NCBI GenBank assembly: GCA_963969395.1 | Contig: OZ017797.1 | Span: 12,090,001-12,154,000, forward strand | Direction of reading: 5' to 3' | Origin: Pseudoscleropodium purum | Lineage: Eukaryota > Streptophyta > Bryopsida > Hypnales > Brachytheciaceae | DNA: 64,000 nt | In this document: positions 34,611 through 45,900 of the stretch, piece by piece | How the letters are laid out: each line of letters opens with the position of its first letter | How positions within the stretch are numbered: the stretch's first letter is position 1 | Program-made: the position numbers and the translations under genes | The notes under the pieces: generated by a model | Told to the model about the DNA's origin: nothing | The model's database searches: none | What the model saw: only the letters and a program-made list of their open reading frames with translations

Positions 34611-37539
34611 AAGTGCTTAAATTTAACCCGTAAAGGAATATTGTCCCTAAGAAGCTCAAACAGGATTCCAGTCAAGTACATGAGGCTGAATTTTATTCCT
34701 TATTTGCTTAAACATCTTTTCAAGATAGAAAAATTGATTACCTTTGTAGGAATATAATCTTCTATTCAATTATGGCCCGGAATCAAAAGTTATGCCCAAA
34801 CAAGCTTTTAACAACGGATGGGGCTAGCAAAAAAAAATTCATATTCCAAATTATTTTAAAGTTCTTCAATTTTCGGCCTGATAGATTATATTTTTGTGTA
34901 CATGTCAAGCTTTCATTCATTCCATTTGGATTTTCAATGAGAAACTTATAAATAATCTTGCTTTGTACGATCAAATCATGATATTTTTAAAAAAAACTTG
35001 TAGGATTCATTTCAAAATGCAATTTTAATGATTTGGAAAAACAAGAAGATTAGGATGGTCAAGCTTTCTTGCTAAAACAATCTCTCCATTGGGATTACTG
35101 AATTTTGATTTTATTTCAAATTCATAAATAATTTTGATTTTCCTTCTATCTCGTACGTACGTACTTGTAGTTAGCAATTTTGAAAAGAATAAAAACTAAG
35201 TTTTTTGGAATATGAGGCTTTTTTATAAACAGGAAATTCATTTTTATATCATAAACATTTAAAATTATAAATTAAAGAGAGAAAAAATTTGAAGTTGAAA
35301 AGGTTCAAAGTTAAGAAATGTAACCTCGCAATGTGCTTAAATTGTGTTTTGACCATACTTGATGCAAATATCATACAAGGTTTGCAGTCAAAAATATTGA
35401 ACTTTACTATATACATTCTCAAAAAATAATTAAGTCGGTTTATCCTATAGTTACATGTGAGATTAGGAATAAAGAACATTTTTTCTAAAATTTTACTATA
35501 GAAATAAAAAGTGTAGAATGTTATTTGCCAAAAAAAGGTTTTCGTCCAGTTTAGGTTAAAATTAGGAAGGCCAACATTTTCAAAGTTAGAATGCTTTAGG
35601 TGTTTTAGTTTAATTTTTATTTTGAGGTCCTTTCCATAGTTTCTCTCAATGATAGTGATTTGGAAAAAGACAATATACTATCTTAATGTAATGTACGCAA
35701 CATATTAGGAAAAACTTAGTTTTTAAAACCTTGTTTTCCATATGCCCCGTACCATTGCCAAGGTCAAATAAAAGAAATAGATTATTTTCTATTTCTTGTA
35801 ATTCATAAAAATGTCTAAATTCAATAACTTCCACATGGTAGGTTTAGGTGCCAGAAAACCAAGTCTGTGCCACCCCCTTCAAATGGATCAAGGACTTTCA
35901 AATAATACCCTTCACACAAATGGGGGACACACAGTTCAAGAGATCTCAACGTGATCCTAAACCAAAGAATTAAACTAACAGCCTAATTTAGTAGAAAGAT
36001 TGGAGAATTTTTAATTTTGTTATATTATTTTTTTTTGTTGACAATTTCATTTTATGTTATAAAAATTTTAAGTAATTGAATTTTCTATTTTATTTTTAAA
36101 TTCTTTTTGGTTTTTTTTATTATACGCATATTATGCAATATTCAATTTCAGACTTACTTCCTTTCACCTCTTCATTTTTCACTTCTATATTATAATATCT
36201 ATTTTTACTATGTAACATTTCCAATTGTATATGACTTCAATGTTGAAATTTCAAAACTAACCTTTTTTGATTTAAAGTTCATTAAAACTTATGCTTTCTA
36301 TGATAATTCCAATTTTTTTCATCATTCATAAGATTTTTGTATACTTTTAAACCTTTGATGTACTCCACCTTGGATTCATATTCAAAAATTTGTGATTGTC
36401 TTCATTTTTGGGCTGTTACAACATCACCTTCATAAATGAACTTTCATGATTCATTTTCCAATGCAATTTCAAGAATTTCTAAAACTAAGTGCTTTCTACA
36501 AGGTCTATTTTACTTGCCTAAATAATATCCACATTCGGATTACTACATTTCTATTGAAATTTTGGAGATATTCATAATTTAGATTTTCCCTTCTATCTTG
36601 CATCTTCTTTGACTTAAGAATTCGTGGAAGAATAAATGAAAATTTCTTTAGAATAATTTGAATTCTTCCTATAGTCCCAATTCAATTTTATACCATACAA
36701 ATTGGACGCTAAAAACTTTGTAGAGCAAAAATCGAAAGTTGATGTCGTTCAAAGTCAATAAATCTAATTCTGTAATTACAATAAGAACTTGCTTATTCTA
36801 CTTTAAATGTAGACATCATACAAGTAGTGTGATCTTACATTTTGGAAATTTTCCACAAACTCCCATACTAGTTAGGTGTAAGATCCCTTATTTACAATGA
36901 TCCATAAATTTTATTGAAATTTATTAACTTCATTTTGATTACAATAAAAATACAATGATATATGGCTTAAAAAATATAGAGTCAAATATACAAAAAAATA
37001 CATAGTACAAAATTTTTCCTGCATAGTGCATAATATAGAGTGTGAAACTTATAGTCAATAATGTATACTACATAAAATATAATGACACAAGTTTGGAGAC
37101 TAGAAATAAAAAGTGTAATTCCTTGCGTCCTAATCATAGTAAATGATAATAAAGAGTAGAAGATTGTACAATGGCTACAACGTAGGACATAAAGTATCCT
37201 ACAGTTTGATAGACTTGTCATGTTCTGAGAGCAAAAATTGTCCTGCTCTTCGTTGTTGGTTTGCCTCTAGCATGCCCCTGCCGGTCAACATCCTTTGTAA
37301 GAATACAATTGTTTTTGTCCTCCTCTGTTACGAGGCATCGCCTTGCCACCGAACTCATTGTAGCTTTCCACATGTTCTTTGCCATATTTATGATCCACAA
37401 AATCGTTATCAAAATCTCCACAATCTAGATGCGGATGTGCTCACCATCTTCTTTAACCATTCTTGGCTTAACCTGCACAACAGAACATGTCTTTAGAAGT
37501 AATTACAAAAACTATAATTGGAGATTCATTTCAAACAAT
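34611..37539. other. AT-rich spacer with old copies of the TIR repeat family
   Basis: From about 34619 (TTTAACCCGTAAAGG) to ~35.6 kb the sequence is related to the 4728-5663 and 17.8-18.7 kb repeats, sharing for example ACTTGTAGGATTCATTT near 34998. A weaker related block lies near 36.4-36.5 kb. The ~37.1-37.5 kb stretch may belong to the end of the Ulp1-bearing element. No gene is supported. Confidence 0.45.
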
Positions 37540-38695
37540 TCTTCAGTTCAAGGCTGACTTGCTCTAAATCAAAGTGTCCCCTGCAAAGACCTTCAATATA
37601 CATAATAGTGTACGCCATTGCAAAGTACTTGCACTCCTAGTCGTTGTCTTATTGCAAAACTCTAGGTACCTTCCACAAGTGGCGGTTGACTACATGAGCC
37701 CATTTCAGGCTACCATATTCTACCCTTAGCCTAATACACCAGATCTTACCAAGTGTTCGGTAGAACCCGGCCGTATCATGCATTTCCTTGTCATGTCGTG
37801 AATCAAAATGGAAGAAATGCCCTGATTTGTCATCATCGCTACACTCCAATGATGTGCATCAACAATGGGCATGATCAAGACATTGGGACTGGGACCCAAC
37901 CTAAATTTCTTCGCTAGGAAATCCTGTACGATGTTGTAAGACTCTTGATATCCTACTATATGAGACTTCAACGCAGTATAAAGAAACAAACTGCATAACA
38001 AGTACTTTTCAGAGGAGAACTCTACTATGCACCACCCAACAAACCAATCAAATAATGAAGAGCTTACCTAGCCATCACTTTGAAAAAATGGCTCTAAGCC
38101 TTGCATACATGACAACGAACAAGACACATCATGGTGCGTGAAGTGTAGTGTGTAATTTTTAGTGGAACAAGACCCACTTGCATTCTCCACTACTCAATCA
38201 AGTTCAACCATGAACCTACAAAAAGATAATAACAAGCAATTACTGTATTGTAGGACAAATTGAGTATAATAAGTTATTGTATTTCAAAAATAACAACTAG
38301 TACATAGGACAATCTGCAATATGAAGCCTCTCCAAAATACATATCTCTTGCACTACTCTACCAATACTAAACAAGGGGCAAAATTGTCATCGAATCCTGC
38401 AATACTAATCTTGGTTTTCTAGTTTTTCACTAGTCACCATTTGGTGAATGAAGGCTACTGCCTAGTTCAGACTAGGTTGTATCCGGCTCCTGTATCTTCG
38501 GTATTCATGTATCATCCTCAATGCGTACTTTGTCATTCATTAGTGACTACTCCGGAGCAGGATAGGGCGTACTCATTACCTCCTGTTTTGCCTCAATAGT
38601 TACCTTCTTGAGCTTTCTACGAAGGGGGTCAATCAAACAATGTCTATAAAGGTGGCCTATGAATCTGACTTTGAACTCAGCTTGTGCATAGCCTT

Positions 38696-38941
38696 CAAGG
38701 TTGACAAATTAGTACGTCCGCCCCAAAATAGCGTCCGTAACCCGGACATCCAGACGTCTGTCCTCATGGACGCCAGCGGACGCAACGTCCTTCTCGATGT
38801 CGGAAGGCGGATGGATGAGGCGGATGGGGCGGACGGGCGGGGCGGACAGGGCGAACGGGCGGACCTCGAATGTCAGTAGATGCTGCGGACACAGCGTCCG
38901 CGTCCGGACGTCCTGGACGTCCAACCGTCCTATCAACCTTG
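38696..38941. mobile_element. GC-rich hAT-type MITE, copy 1
   Basis: 246 bp bounded by perfect 9 bp inverted repeats CAAGGTTGA / TCAACCTTG and flanked by an 8 bp direct duplication ATAGCCTT (38688-38695 and 38942-38949). Eight-base duplications and CA(A/G)GG ends fit the hAT superfamily. The interior is strikingly GC- and CpG-rich, built on CGGACG, GGCGGA and CGTCCG words, in contrast to its AT-rich surroundings. ORFs across it are artefacts of that composition. Confidence 0.9.
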
Positions 38942-38985
38942 ATAGCCTTAGTGAGATGAGGAAGCCTGGATTTCACTCCCTTGTC

Positions 38986-39110
38986 GCTTGCAAGATCAAG
39001 AAGCCCTATGTTCACTCCTTCGTCACTTGCAAGATCAGGAAGCCCTTTGTTCACTCCCTCATCACTTGCGAAATTAGGAAGTTCGCATTTCACTCCATCA
39101 ACACTTGCAA
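38986..39110. repeat. 39 bp coding minisatellite in the Ulp1-element region
   Basis: Three to four 39 bp units of TTCACTCC(T/C)TC.TCACTTG followed by C.AAATTA/GATCAGGAAG. On the minus strand this reads as 13-residue repeats of the type LPDLASDEGVNKG. The whole-codon period implies the expansion arose while the sequence was translated as part of the element's protein. Confidence 0.8.
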
Positions 39111-42100
39111 AGCACCCTATAGCAATAAACTTGGTTTTGCGGATAAATACGGGTCATGTGCCAACTAGAGTAGCCACTGGTAACTTGCAGAAGTGCCGCT
39201 TGCACAACTCTTTATTTCTTGCAACCAGGTCTGCATCCTCCAACATGAAACCTTGGATATTGAGGACAACGTCTTCTGCCCCATATGCTTTGAGTTCTGC
39301 TAGAAAACCCATGTCTTCTATTTGCTTAATAAACTTGTAGGAAGTTGAATATCGTCACCTAGGTCAATTGTATCATGCCCCTATGTACCTTCGAGTTGAT
39401 TTTGAGTAGACGTAATATCCTATCTTCAGCCAAGACAATTCTCATTGAGGCAAAGAGCGCATAGGTTGTGGACATATAGATTCAATTGTGCCTTCAGGGC
39501 TTTGTGCGTGACCTCCTCCTATCTTAAGGCATCCTCACTTGGTGTCTTATTCGTAAGAAATACCCATCCTGTATCGATGTCCACGAGGAGTGAGAAACTA
39601 TTATGTAATACCTATAAGTAGTACAATGACAACAAATTATTCTTAGTGGAGCATGAGTCGATTAGTGACTTGGTCATGTCAGTCTACAACTCAGTTAAAA
39701 TTCATTTTTAAGCATTGCAAGAAGAGTCCAAGTTTGAAGATTGGTACCTTTACACACTCTCGCTTCTCTGCATTGGTCGTTGACTAAATATGCCACTATA
39801 GGTCAAGTAGTCACCTATGTCCTATGCTGTTTAGGTCAAAAAAGGTGTGACGCAGAACACGGTTACAAAATTTCAACACCTTCTCGATAACTTGCTCTTG
39901 CTGTCTTAGGACATATCCCAAAAGTCCCAGTAAATCTGCCCTGCACTACTCGATTGGTTCACTGTTGAGTACAACATTGGGAAGTAGATCCAACCATGGT
40001 GAATCAAGTCCTATACTAGGACAATCAATCTTGTAGACGTGTCATGATCCCTCGCAATCGCCAACAGACTGTCTCGCATTAACCTGTATAAGCTGTTTGC
40101 CCAAGGGATAGAGGCTTTGCAATTCTGCCAAAGTAGAAGTTCGAGTGCCCGTAGAATGTGTGGACACTCTCATTCCAATGATAGTTACCCTCTAGACTGC
40201 TCGTCCTTCAACTTGTAGAGAATGAGGTCGAGCTCCTAAGCTATATTCTCCCACAGGGGTCACGACAAAGTCATTGGGTGGGTGTTCTTCATAAGCTAGT
40301 ACAAGGGGGACTAATTCCAGCACTCTTCCTCAGCTAAAAGATTATGTGTCATGTTAAATTTGCAGAGTTTTTTTGCAATATAGGTGTCCTTCATTTTTAC
40401 AAAGCCTTTTCTGCATGAGCCTTGTCTTTCTTGTACTTCACTAGCTGCATTCGATACTCAACATACTCCTCAGTCTTCTATATTTCCTCTGAAATCAACA
40501 TGTCGACATCCCTATTCGGAAACTGCTTTGCATCGAAAGCCCTTATGGATTGGTACGTCTCCTAAACCACTTCGACAGTCTTTGGCACAACCTACGCATA
40601 ACAAAACATTAGTTACAAGTTTTGTGTTTATTCAAAGTGCGCCAGCTTAAGTCCATTATGCCTTATCATTGGACTATTCCACAAAACTACCATGCCACAA
40701 TACAATGTAAAGCCATTTCCTTTAACACAAGATACTCTACAGAAAGCAAATTATCCACTATGATAGTCAATTAGAACACCGTACCACGTCATCGTCCTCC
40801 ATGCTAAACCATTTGGCAAAGACCCGATGTAGCTTCTCAACGAGAGTTCTTTCCTTGTGCATTCTCAGGATCTCCTTCGTCGCCATATGAACATCATCCA
40901 TGAACTCCTTGGCAACCATCTTGTACCCACAATCCATAATCAGTAACTCAACTTTGTTGACATTCACCTCCATAGAAGGCGGACACAGCTTCAAGTCTCC
41001 TTCTATCATGAAAGTCGTTGCTATGTTTTGGACTTCTTTCTCCAGCTCACTTCTGGATTTTGGGGTGTCTTTCTTGATTTCCGTGTCTTCATCTTTCTTT
41101 GACGTGTTCTTCCTTTGCATGTTTGCATTGATCTTGGCCTTCTTTGCCTCATGAGAAGCCTACTTCTCCCATGGTTTTACCTTCCATCCATCTTAATTCT
41201 TGCCTTGCTCAGTGCCCTTAAGTCCTTGCCCTCATGCTTGACTTGATGAGCAAATCACTACCACCTACTATATACCCATCTCTCGCATGTCCTACCTTCG
41301 GACTAGATTTTTAGGTGCAAAAGAAGCTTTAGCAAATCCGGCATTACTATTCGACCTCTTCTTCAACCCATCTATTGAAGAAGATAGTTGTTTTGTGCTT
41401 GTTGCCATATTCAAGAGTGTCTTCCTTGCAAGATACTGTGTAGGCGTCTCTGGCTTCGTAGGAGGGCCATCCCTAATTTTCTTGAGCACTTTTTTCTTAC
41501 GATCAACCGGAGCTAGAGTGTCTTTGATCGTAGACAACGTCCTCACCTTCATATTTCTGCGACTGTCCTCGTCTTTGTTTTGGTGCTTTCCGCAATTGTC
41601 CTCTTGTTCAGCGCAACGTTTTTCCCCATTGTTCTACTATTCGTTGCGGCCTTTTCCATGATTGTCTTGCTCTTTAATATGACTCTTTCGATAGCTTTGA
41701 TGCTCTTTACTATGGGTCTTTTCACGTCTTTCCAACTCTTCAGTTCAACCCTTGGCGCAGATTGCAAGCACCAAATCATCCCTGTCCTAGCTAATTAGGA
41801 TCCGCGTGAGTTCATTGAATTGACTCTTCTCCCACGCAGGTACATCTTTAGGAACTTCCCACCCATAGCCGCTTTGCACTCATTAGTTATTTGGTGCCAG
41901 GACAATTGGTTCTTGTCTTTGTAGTGAAGGGATGGCAACCCCTAGAGCGTTTTGCTAGGAACTTCGGCTGGCTCTCTATATGTGCTTCCAGTGCGAACTT
42001 TTTGTACTTGGGCTCTATGTATATGCACTTTACTAAGTGCCAAACTTGCATCATGGAGCTCTTGTAGAGATGGAGGTTTTTTTAGTCTCCACCTTTGTAC

Positions 42101-42315
42101 AGCGTAAGACACCATTCCAATTTGGTGAAGTTGTTAGCCGCAAGCTTAAACCTTGGACCACAACTGCAAGACACTATTAACCTGGACTTTAAAAAGTCAC
42201 AAAATGAGTTGCACGACACTTTTGGGACAGGACATACCTCCTTAAGGAATCCATTTTTGCTAAAACGCAAAATGTCATGGTAAGTACCATCGCCTAACTA
42301 CCACTTTATGTCGAG

Positions 42316-42617
42316 CAGGGTTGACAGGACGTCCGGACGCGGACGCTGTGTCCGCAGCGTCCGCCTGTCCCCCGTCCGCCCCGTTCGCCCGTCCGCCCGA
42401 TTGCGGCCGTCCGATCGACGCACGGACTGATCTGGTCCACACGATCTGGGCGTCCGCCTCGGGCCGTTCGCCCCATCCGTCCGCCCCACCCGTCTGCCCC
42501 GCCCGCCCGTCCGCTTTCCGATGGCGGTCGGGACGCTGCGTCCGCTAGCGTCCGTGCGTCCGGACGTCCGGAAAACGGACACTATTTTGGGGCGGACGTT
42601 GACATTCGTCAACCCTG
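42316..42617. mobile_element. GC-rich hAT-type MITE, copy 2
   Basis: 302 bp with perfect 10 bp inverted ends CAGGGTTGAC / GTCAACCCTG and a perfect 8 bp target duplication ATGTCGAG (42308-42315 and 42618-42625). The interior is CpG-dense, with CGGACG-type words and self-complementary CGTCCGGACG motifs. In reverse it aligns with copy 1 at both ends (CGTCCGCCCCAAAATAG and GACACAGCGTCCGCGTCC blocks). It sits inside the N-terminal ORF of the Ulp1-type pseudogene, so it arrived later. Confidence 0.93.
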
Positions 42618-42879
42618 ATGTCGAGGTCATCATAGGTGTAGAACTAGACACTGTCACTATCCTTGAGATATGTGGATACTTTTTTTTTCCTATCGGCTTC
42701 GCCTTTGACTTCGCCCTTGTCGGTTGATAAACCTGGGTAAATTTGGACTTCATCGACTTCACATCTAGCGGATCTTCCTCGAAGTCCTCGTTGGCGTCAA
42801 TGGATTGGATTTCTTCTTCATTGTTGCTACCTAACACAATGTCTTCCTCCTCAGTGCTTTTGTCGTTGAGGCCATACAA

Positions 42880-45101
42880 GTCTTTGGATCCGGAATCGGA
42901 AGTGCTAGATATTACAATGTAAGCCAGCGCAAAGAATTAGAGGACTCTAAATAGAAAACCATGTGAACCCTTGAAGTGAAGCTTGCATCGCGGAGTTGGC
43001 GCAACAGCCACGATGCAGAAAAGTAGTGCATATGCTTCTAAATCCTAAACCCTTGAACACCTAAACTGCTTTGACCGAAAGAAACATAGTCTTAACCGAA
43101 ACCGAAGAAGTCAACCGCTCCTCAAGTATAAACCACTAACTACAAAAGCTCAAAATGAAGCGACTCTGAAATTTCTAAGCAACCACCTAAACCAAAGACA
43201 ACACAACCTCATAAACAGAATGCGCTACGACCAAGAGGATATGGACAAAGTGCAATAGTACAACTTTCGCAAAACCCTTCAAATCAACCGATCATGAATG
43301 GTATGCCACGGGCCCTCACACATCAATTAGGTGGCCATAGAATTCCTAAACAACTATAGCACCAGAAAACTACACGAATTCAACAACAACAATTGCTATG
43401 ACTAAAAGAGAACTATCGCACGAAGAAGTACACTGACAAAAGCTAAACCACTTTGACAGACTCTTAAACTCTAACGCCATACAACGGTGTCGTATTGAGA
43501 GGAGTTTGCTTTGGGAAATCACACGGATTCTGGCTGCTTCTAGAAATGACTTGAGGGTAGGGTTTCTAGCTTGATCTTGTCTCGAACCTTGAATCTTCAA
43601 TAGGATGTCTTCTCGTACATTTGCACCTCGAATCTTCAACACATTGTCTCCTCGAACCTCGAATCTTCAACTTTCTTGAATCAGCTCCATGTTGGCCTAT
43701 CCTGTTATAGTTCTAGGGGTTCAAGGGTCAAGGAGGGGATAAGAAACCACAGGATACGGGACAGGTAGAACGGACGGCAGACCACGAGTTGAACCATCCA
43801 TGAATATGGCTCCTAAACTTTCAAATTCACGGTCTACTGATGATCAATCCAGTCTCACCGTGAGAACGACATAAGATTCAACTATGTGGGCCATCAACCC
43901 CACTTCGTTGCCCACGACACAAAATGGAATAAGGTCATGTACGCAATGTCAAGCCAAACCCGCAAACAAGATTTACAATGCAAAAAATTGACAAAGCCAC
44001 ATGTCCACCACACAAATTGACAACGAGCCTCCAAATCTGGCTTGGAATAACAGAGCCACAAGCCACAACATAGGCTAGGTCCTTGCAAGATAAGTCTTCA
44101 CTTGACTCTTCAATTCTTCACTTCAATCTTCAATCTTTTAACCTTCCAATCGTCTCTTTCACCCTCTTCTAAATCAGCAGTATTAAAATAGGCACCTAAA
44201 ACGTTCTAAAGCTCCACTTTAGGTAAAATATAGCTCTTTTGAAAGCTAATACAGTAAGCTTTGATGCATCAAAATTTCACTTGAAACAAAGCTATTGCCT
44301 ACGAGTTATGTACTCTCAAAGATCTCCTACGTGCAATTCTAGCGGTAGTACACTACTTCGCCTTTCTCTTCATAACTTGAGATAAAAACATGGTAATGAG
44401 AAGTTTGATAGCTTGATAGAAATCTAGCAACAAGATCTATATTCTACTTGATTTTTACTTTGTTTTAACAATTTTTGTGACTCTAGAAGAGGCACAAAGT
44501 CTTTGCTCCTCCTTTTGGATAGCAACAGACTACTCCTCACTCAAAAGCCTATAAAATTCACATACAATATTGAAATCAAGTAAAAATACCGCCAAAAGAA
44601 GCGCAACACCACCATGTATAACTCCACCAAATTTTGTATTGAAATTCGTCTTCAACAACACACAGCAATCGAACAAAGTTTCCGTTTTTGCCACTCCAGC
44701 ACACCACACTCACACCAACGTCGACCCCCCGAGAGAAGAGAGAATCTCCCCCCCCCTTCTCCTTCCACATGGGCCACATCAGCCTATGTGAGCATCTATT
44801 CTCCTATAGGCTCCCTAAAACTCTCCTTTTTCTAAATTCCAAATGTTTCTTTGGATCCACTAATCCTAAAGTCAACAAAAGGAAGGTAAACAATCAACTA
44901 CTTTCATCTAATGTAAATAAAATTTAATTGGTGGTAGCCAAAACCCTAAAACAAAGGCTAAAATCCATTACCTTAACACCACAAAATTTAATTTCAAAAT
45001 CATTTGCTTTACACACTTAAGAACTCCAAAATACGCAAAAGTAAAGCAGCAATGTAGTTAGCTCTCCGTTCCGCGGTCAATAGATTGAGTGGTCCTTGAA
45101 G
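42880..45101. other. Presumed 5' part of the Ulp1-bearing element, no intact gene
   Basis: Contains a short direct repeat of CCTCGAATCTTCAA-type units at about 43570-43675. A CTTCAATCTTCA-rich stretch lies near 44100-44150. ORFs at 44570-44930 overlap on both strands and are unrelated to known families. It is likely leader sequence or remnants of the same transposon. Confidence 0.4.
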
Positions 45102-45422
45102 TCAAAGGCGTTGGCCTACTTCACTGGAAATACAGGTGACCATTTGTTCTTCACCATTGTTTTCAAAACACCCTTCAAACACCATTTGATAGTTTTCGGA
45201 AAGCATGAGTTCAAATTCCAAAACAATCACCAAAGACTTTTTATCCAATTGCAAAACTGGCAATAAAGTTTGCTGGTTATCTAAATCTGTTCGTGGTTGA
45301 ACATGACGTTCAGAAGGTCCAACATCATCTCGCATACGCAGTCTTGATGAAGATGGTTGATTTGGATCAACCAGCAATTGCGATAATGGCAATTGCCAAT
45401 CGTCAGGGTCTTGTGAATCCAT
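45102..45422 (-). CDS. Hypothetical short ORF, possibly a transposon fragment
   Basis: An intact 106-codon frame beginning MDSQDPDDWQLPLSQLL, with an acidic, Ser/Pro-containing first half and a hydrophobic second half (SLVIVLEFELM). I do not recognise the family. It lies within the region bracketed by the inverted 200 bp repeats and shares orientation with the Ulp1 pseudogene, so it may be a piece of an accessory transposon protein. An in-frame extension upstream to 45485 is low-complexity and hydrophobic, and I did not use it. It could also be chance. Confidence 0.3.
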   Translation of the reverse strand: MDSQDPDDWQLPLSQLLVDPNQPSSSRLRMRDDVGPSERHVQPRTDLDNQQTLLPVLQLDKKSLVIVLEFELMLSENYQMVFEGCFENNGEEQMVTCISSEVGQRL

Positions 45423-45734
45423 AACTACGAATACTAAAACCCAAACTATAACCAACTCAAAGTAGAATATGAGAAGCAATACCACTCAGTTCCTTTATTT
45501 CTATACCTAATAGCTTCTTTAAAAAGCTTACTTTTGCTTTAAATATTCCAATCACACTATACTAGTTATCTTTATAATAAAATCAAAATGCTAATAAACA
45601 AACGTATATTTTTTTCTTTTTGTATCAAAAGGTAACCTATGTGATTAAAAAAATAGACTTAGGAACACTGTTCTGTGAGTCAATATACCAAACAATTAAT
45701 CAATAGTGGTATAAAATCACCTTGGGATCAACAA
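45423..45734. other. Short spacer, nothing recognised
   Basis: About 310 AT-rich bases between the hypothetical ORF and the SINE candidate, without coding or structural signal. Confidence 0.5.
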
Positions 45735-45900
45735 CGGCTGCCAAGTTGCGAACTTGGTTGGTTAGAGAAGTCCCCAATTAGTTGTCAGCTAGTTCCAGGT
45801 TTGAATCTTATCGGATTCGTTGATTCAGTCTGAGCAGTTGCAACTTGGCACCGCTAGTGAAAGCAGGAAATAACTAACCAACCAGCCAGCCACCCTGTCC
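45735..45900 (+). mobile_element. tRNA-derived SINE candidate
   Basis: A tRNA-like RNA polymerase III promoter is visible. AACTTGGTTGGTTAGAG (45751-45767) resembles a D-arm/box A (compare TCAGTTGGTTAGAG). GGTTTGAATC (45798-45807) resembles box B (GGTTCGAATC), at a 47-base offset typical for tRNA-like heads. It is too degenerate to be a tRNA gene. The 3' limit and any tail or target duplication could not be fixed. Confidence 0.4.

Larger units (their letters stand above)
37540..42879 (-). pseudogene. Decayed transposon-borne Ulp1/C48 cysteine protease ORF
   Basis: Ulp1-like proteases (SUMO-protease fold, His-Asp-Gln-Cys) are carried by some plant MULE and CACTA elements. Reading on the minus strand, the N-terminal part starts at 42879 (acidic, then Lys-rich). 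It continues in broken segments at 41779-41292 (Lys/Thr-rich) and 41120-40767, with a charged helical stretch near 40610-40390 containing stops. The protease domain is at 38001-37540: VDAHHWSVAMM with the catalytic His, then after a frameshift HFDSRHDKEMHD with the Asp, and near 37640 an ECKYFAMAYT segment with the Cys. The conserved Gln and Trp codons just before this Cys now read as stops. A hAT MITE at 42316-42617 splits the N-terminus, and a second lies at 38696-38941. The frame is broken throughout, so it is not functional. Confidence 0.75.

Noticed and set aside
38709..39168. Arg/Pro/Ala-rich ORFs on both strands
   Set aside because: They arise from the CpG-dense MITE and the 39 bp minisatellite and have no independent coding support.
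42298..42879. Single 193-codon minus-strand protein as a complete gene
   Set aside because: Its second half is translated from the GC-rich hAT MITE (42316-42617); only the first ~90 codons belong to the original transposon protein.
45735..45815. A true tRNA gene
   Set aside because: Box B deviates from GTTCGAATC and no acceptor stem or anticodon arm could be paired by eye; a SINE head is more likely.
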